Assembly: GCA_934457515.1 (NCBI GenBank)
Contig: CAKSHV010000089.1
Location: forward strand, 1-6,499
Source: an uncultured Clostridia bacterium
GTDB taxonomy: Bacteria; Bacillota; Clostridia; RGIG6154
Length of the DNA stretch: 6,499 nucleotides
Reading direction: 5' to 3'
Translations under genes and position numbers: made by a program
Part shown: one piece after another, positions 6,329 through 6,499 of the stretch
How the letters are laid out: each line of letters begins with the position of its first letter
How positions within the stretch are numbered: position 1 is the first letter of the stretch
The notes under the pieces: generated by a model
What the model was told of the DNA's origin: nothing
The model's database searches: none
The model's input: the letters and a program-made list of their open reading frames with translations, nothing else

Positions 6329-6358
6329 GTCTGTTTTTAGGATTGATGGGGTCTGTTT
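6329..6358 (-). repeat. Tandem direct repeat upstream of the hydrolase promoter, possible activator site
   Basis: AAACAGAC occurs twice on the minus strand (6351-6358 and 6329-6336), 22 bp apart, with the nearer copy ending 3 bp before the -35 box. Two-turn spacing next to a -35 is typical of sites for AraC-type activators, which often control sugar operons. The repeat is short, so the functional reading is tentative. Confidence 0.4.
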
Positions 6359-6427
6359 ACTTTTTTTTACTTGACTCGGGAGGAATAAGCCTTCTTAAAA
6401 CAAAACTTGGAGCAACAGTAACCAGAC

Positions 6428-6452
6428 TGTCGAAAAACTATGTTTTTCGACA
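6428..6452. repeat. Perfect 11-bp hairpin with 3-nt loop
   Basis: TGTCGAAAAAC, loop TAT, then the exact reverse complement. It has no clear T-tract after it on either strand, so it is not a typical terminator. It lies in the gene-free stretch 6326-6499, which otherwise holds the tandem repeat, a run of eight A on the minus strand near 6361-6368, and a second hairpin. No gene, tRNA or transposon end was recognised there. Confidence 0.7.
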
Positions 6453-6463
6453 AGAAAAGGGAG

Positions 6464-6484
6464 TTTGAGGGAAATTCCCTCAAA
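6464..6484. repeat. Perfect 10-bp palindrome, possible weak terminator of an upstream minus-strand gene
   Basis: TTTGAGGGAA, one base, then the exact reverse complement TTCCCTCAAA. On the minus strand it is followed by CTCCCTTTTCTT, moderately T-rich, so it could end a gene lying to the right of the window. The next hairpin is only 11 bp away, and the pair may belong to a dispersed intergenic repeat. Confidence 0.55.
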
Positions 6485-6499
6485 ACTAAAATACGCCAA

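Noticed and set aside
6395..6499. Minus-strand reading frame open from the right edge for 34 codons to a TAA at 6395-6397, which could be the end of an upstream gene
   Set aside because: An open frame of this length is expected by chance, the encoded residues show no recognisable domain, and two perfect hairpins lie inside it, which favours non-coding sequence.

Overview
The window looks like chromosomal DNA from a low-to-moderate-GC Clostridia-type Firmicute. The reasons are the strong purine-rich Shine-Dalgarno sites, the canonical sigma-A type promoters with 17-bp spacers, and the protein styles, especially the DUF815 AAA-type ATPase and the PdxK/PdxY-like kinase. I cannot name a genus. 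All six supported genes are on the minus strand, so the window reads from high to low coordinates.

Right part (6499 down to 2631): an intergenic stretch of about 215 bases carries two strong hairpins, a tandem 8-bp direct repeat and a well-formed promoter (TTTACA-17-TATACT). This promoter drives a two-gene operon for carbohydrate breakdown. The first gene encodes a putative TIM-barrel glycoside hydrolase that resembles clan GH-D (GH27/GH36) only in its active-site strand motifs. The second encodes a GH78 (alpha-L-rhamnosidase)-like enzyme with all four expected acidic catalytic-site residues. The two are 3 bp apart, and the ribosome binding site of the second lies inside the last codons of the first. 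Neither protein has a signal peptide, so both probably work in the cytoplasm on imported oligosaccharides or glycosides. A perfect long-stem terminator at 2631-2666 closes the operon.

Left part (2630 down to 1): a second promoter (TTGCAA-17-TATACT, extended -10) starts a tightly packed four-gene operon: a YfcE-type phosphodiesterase, a LOG-family nucleotide phosphoribohydrolase-like protein, a compact pyridoxal/pyridoxamine kinase, and a DUF815 ATPase that runs off the left edge just before its P-loop. Gaps are 43, 27 and 14 bp, with no terminator or clear promoter inside. The mix suggests housekeeping metabolite or cofactor functions rather than one pathway.

The most interesting non-coding signal is a 12-bp perfect inverted repeat (2556-2567 with 2595-2606) that brackets the -10 and start site of the second promoter. 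Only a transcript reading through from the upstream sugar operon would contain both arms and could fold over the yfcE ribosome binding region. A transcript from the local promoter would contain one arm only. The next most interesting are the unassigned hydrolase family of the first operon gene, its possible activator site, and a missing segment in the pyridoxal kinase. I see no phage, IS, CRISPR, tRNA or rRNA features.
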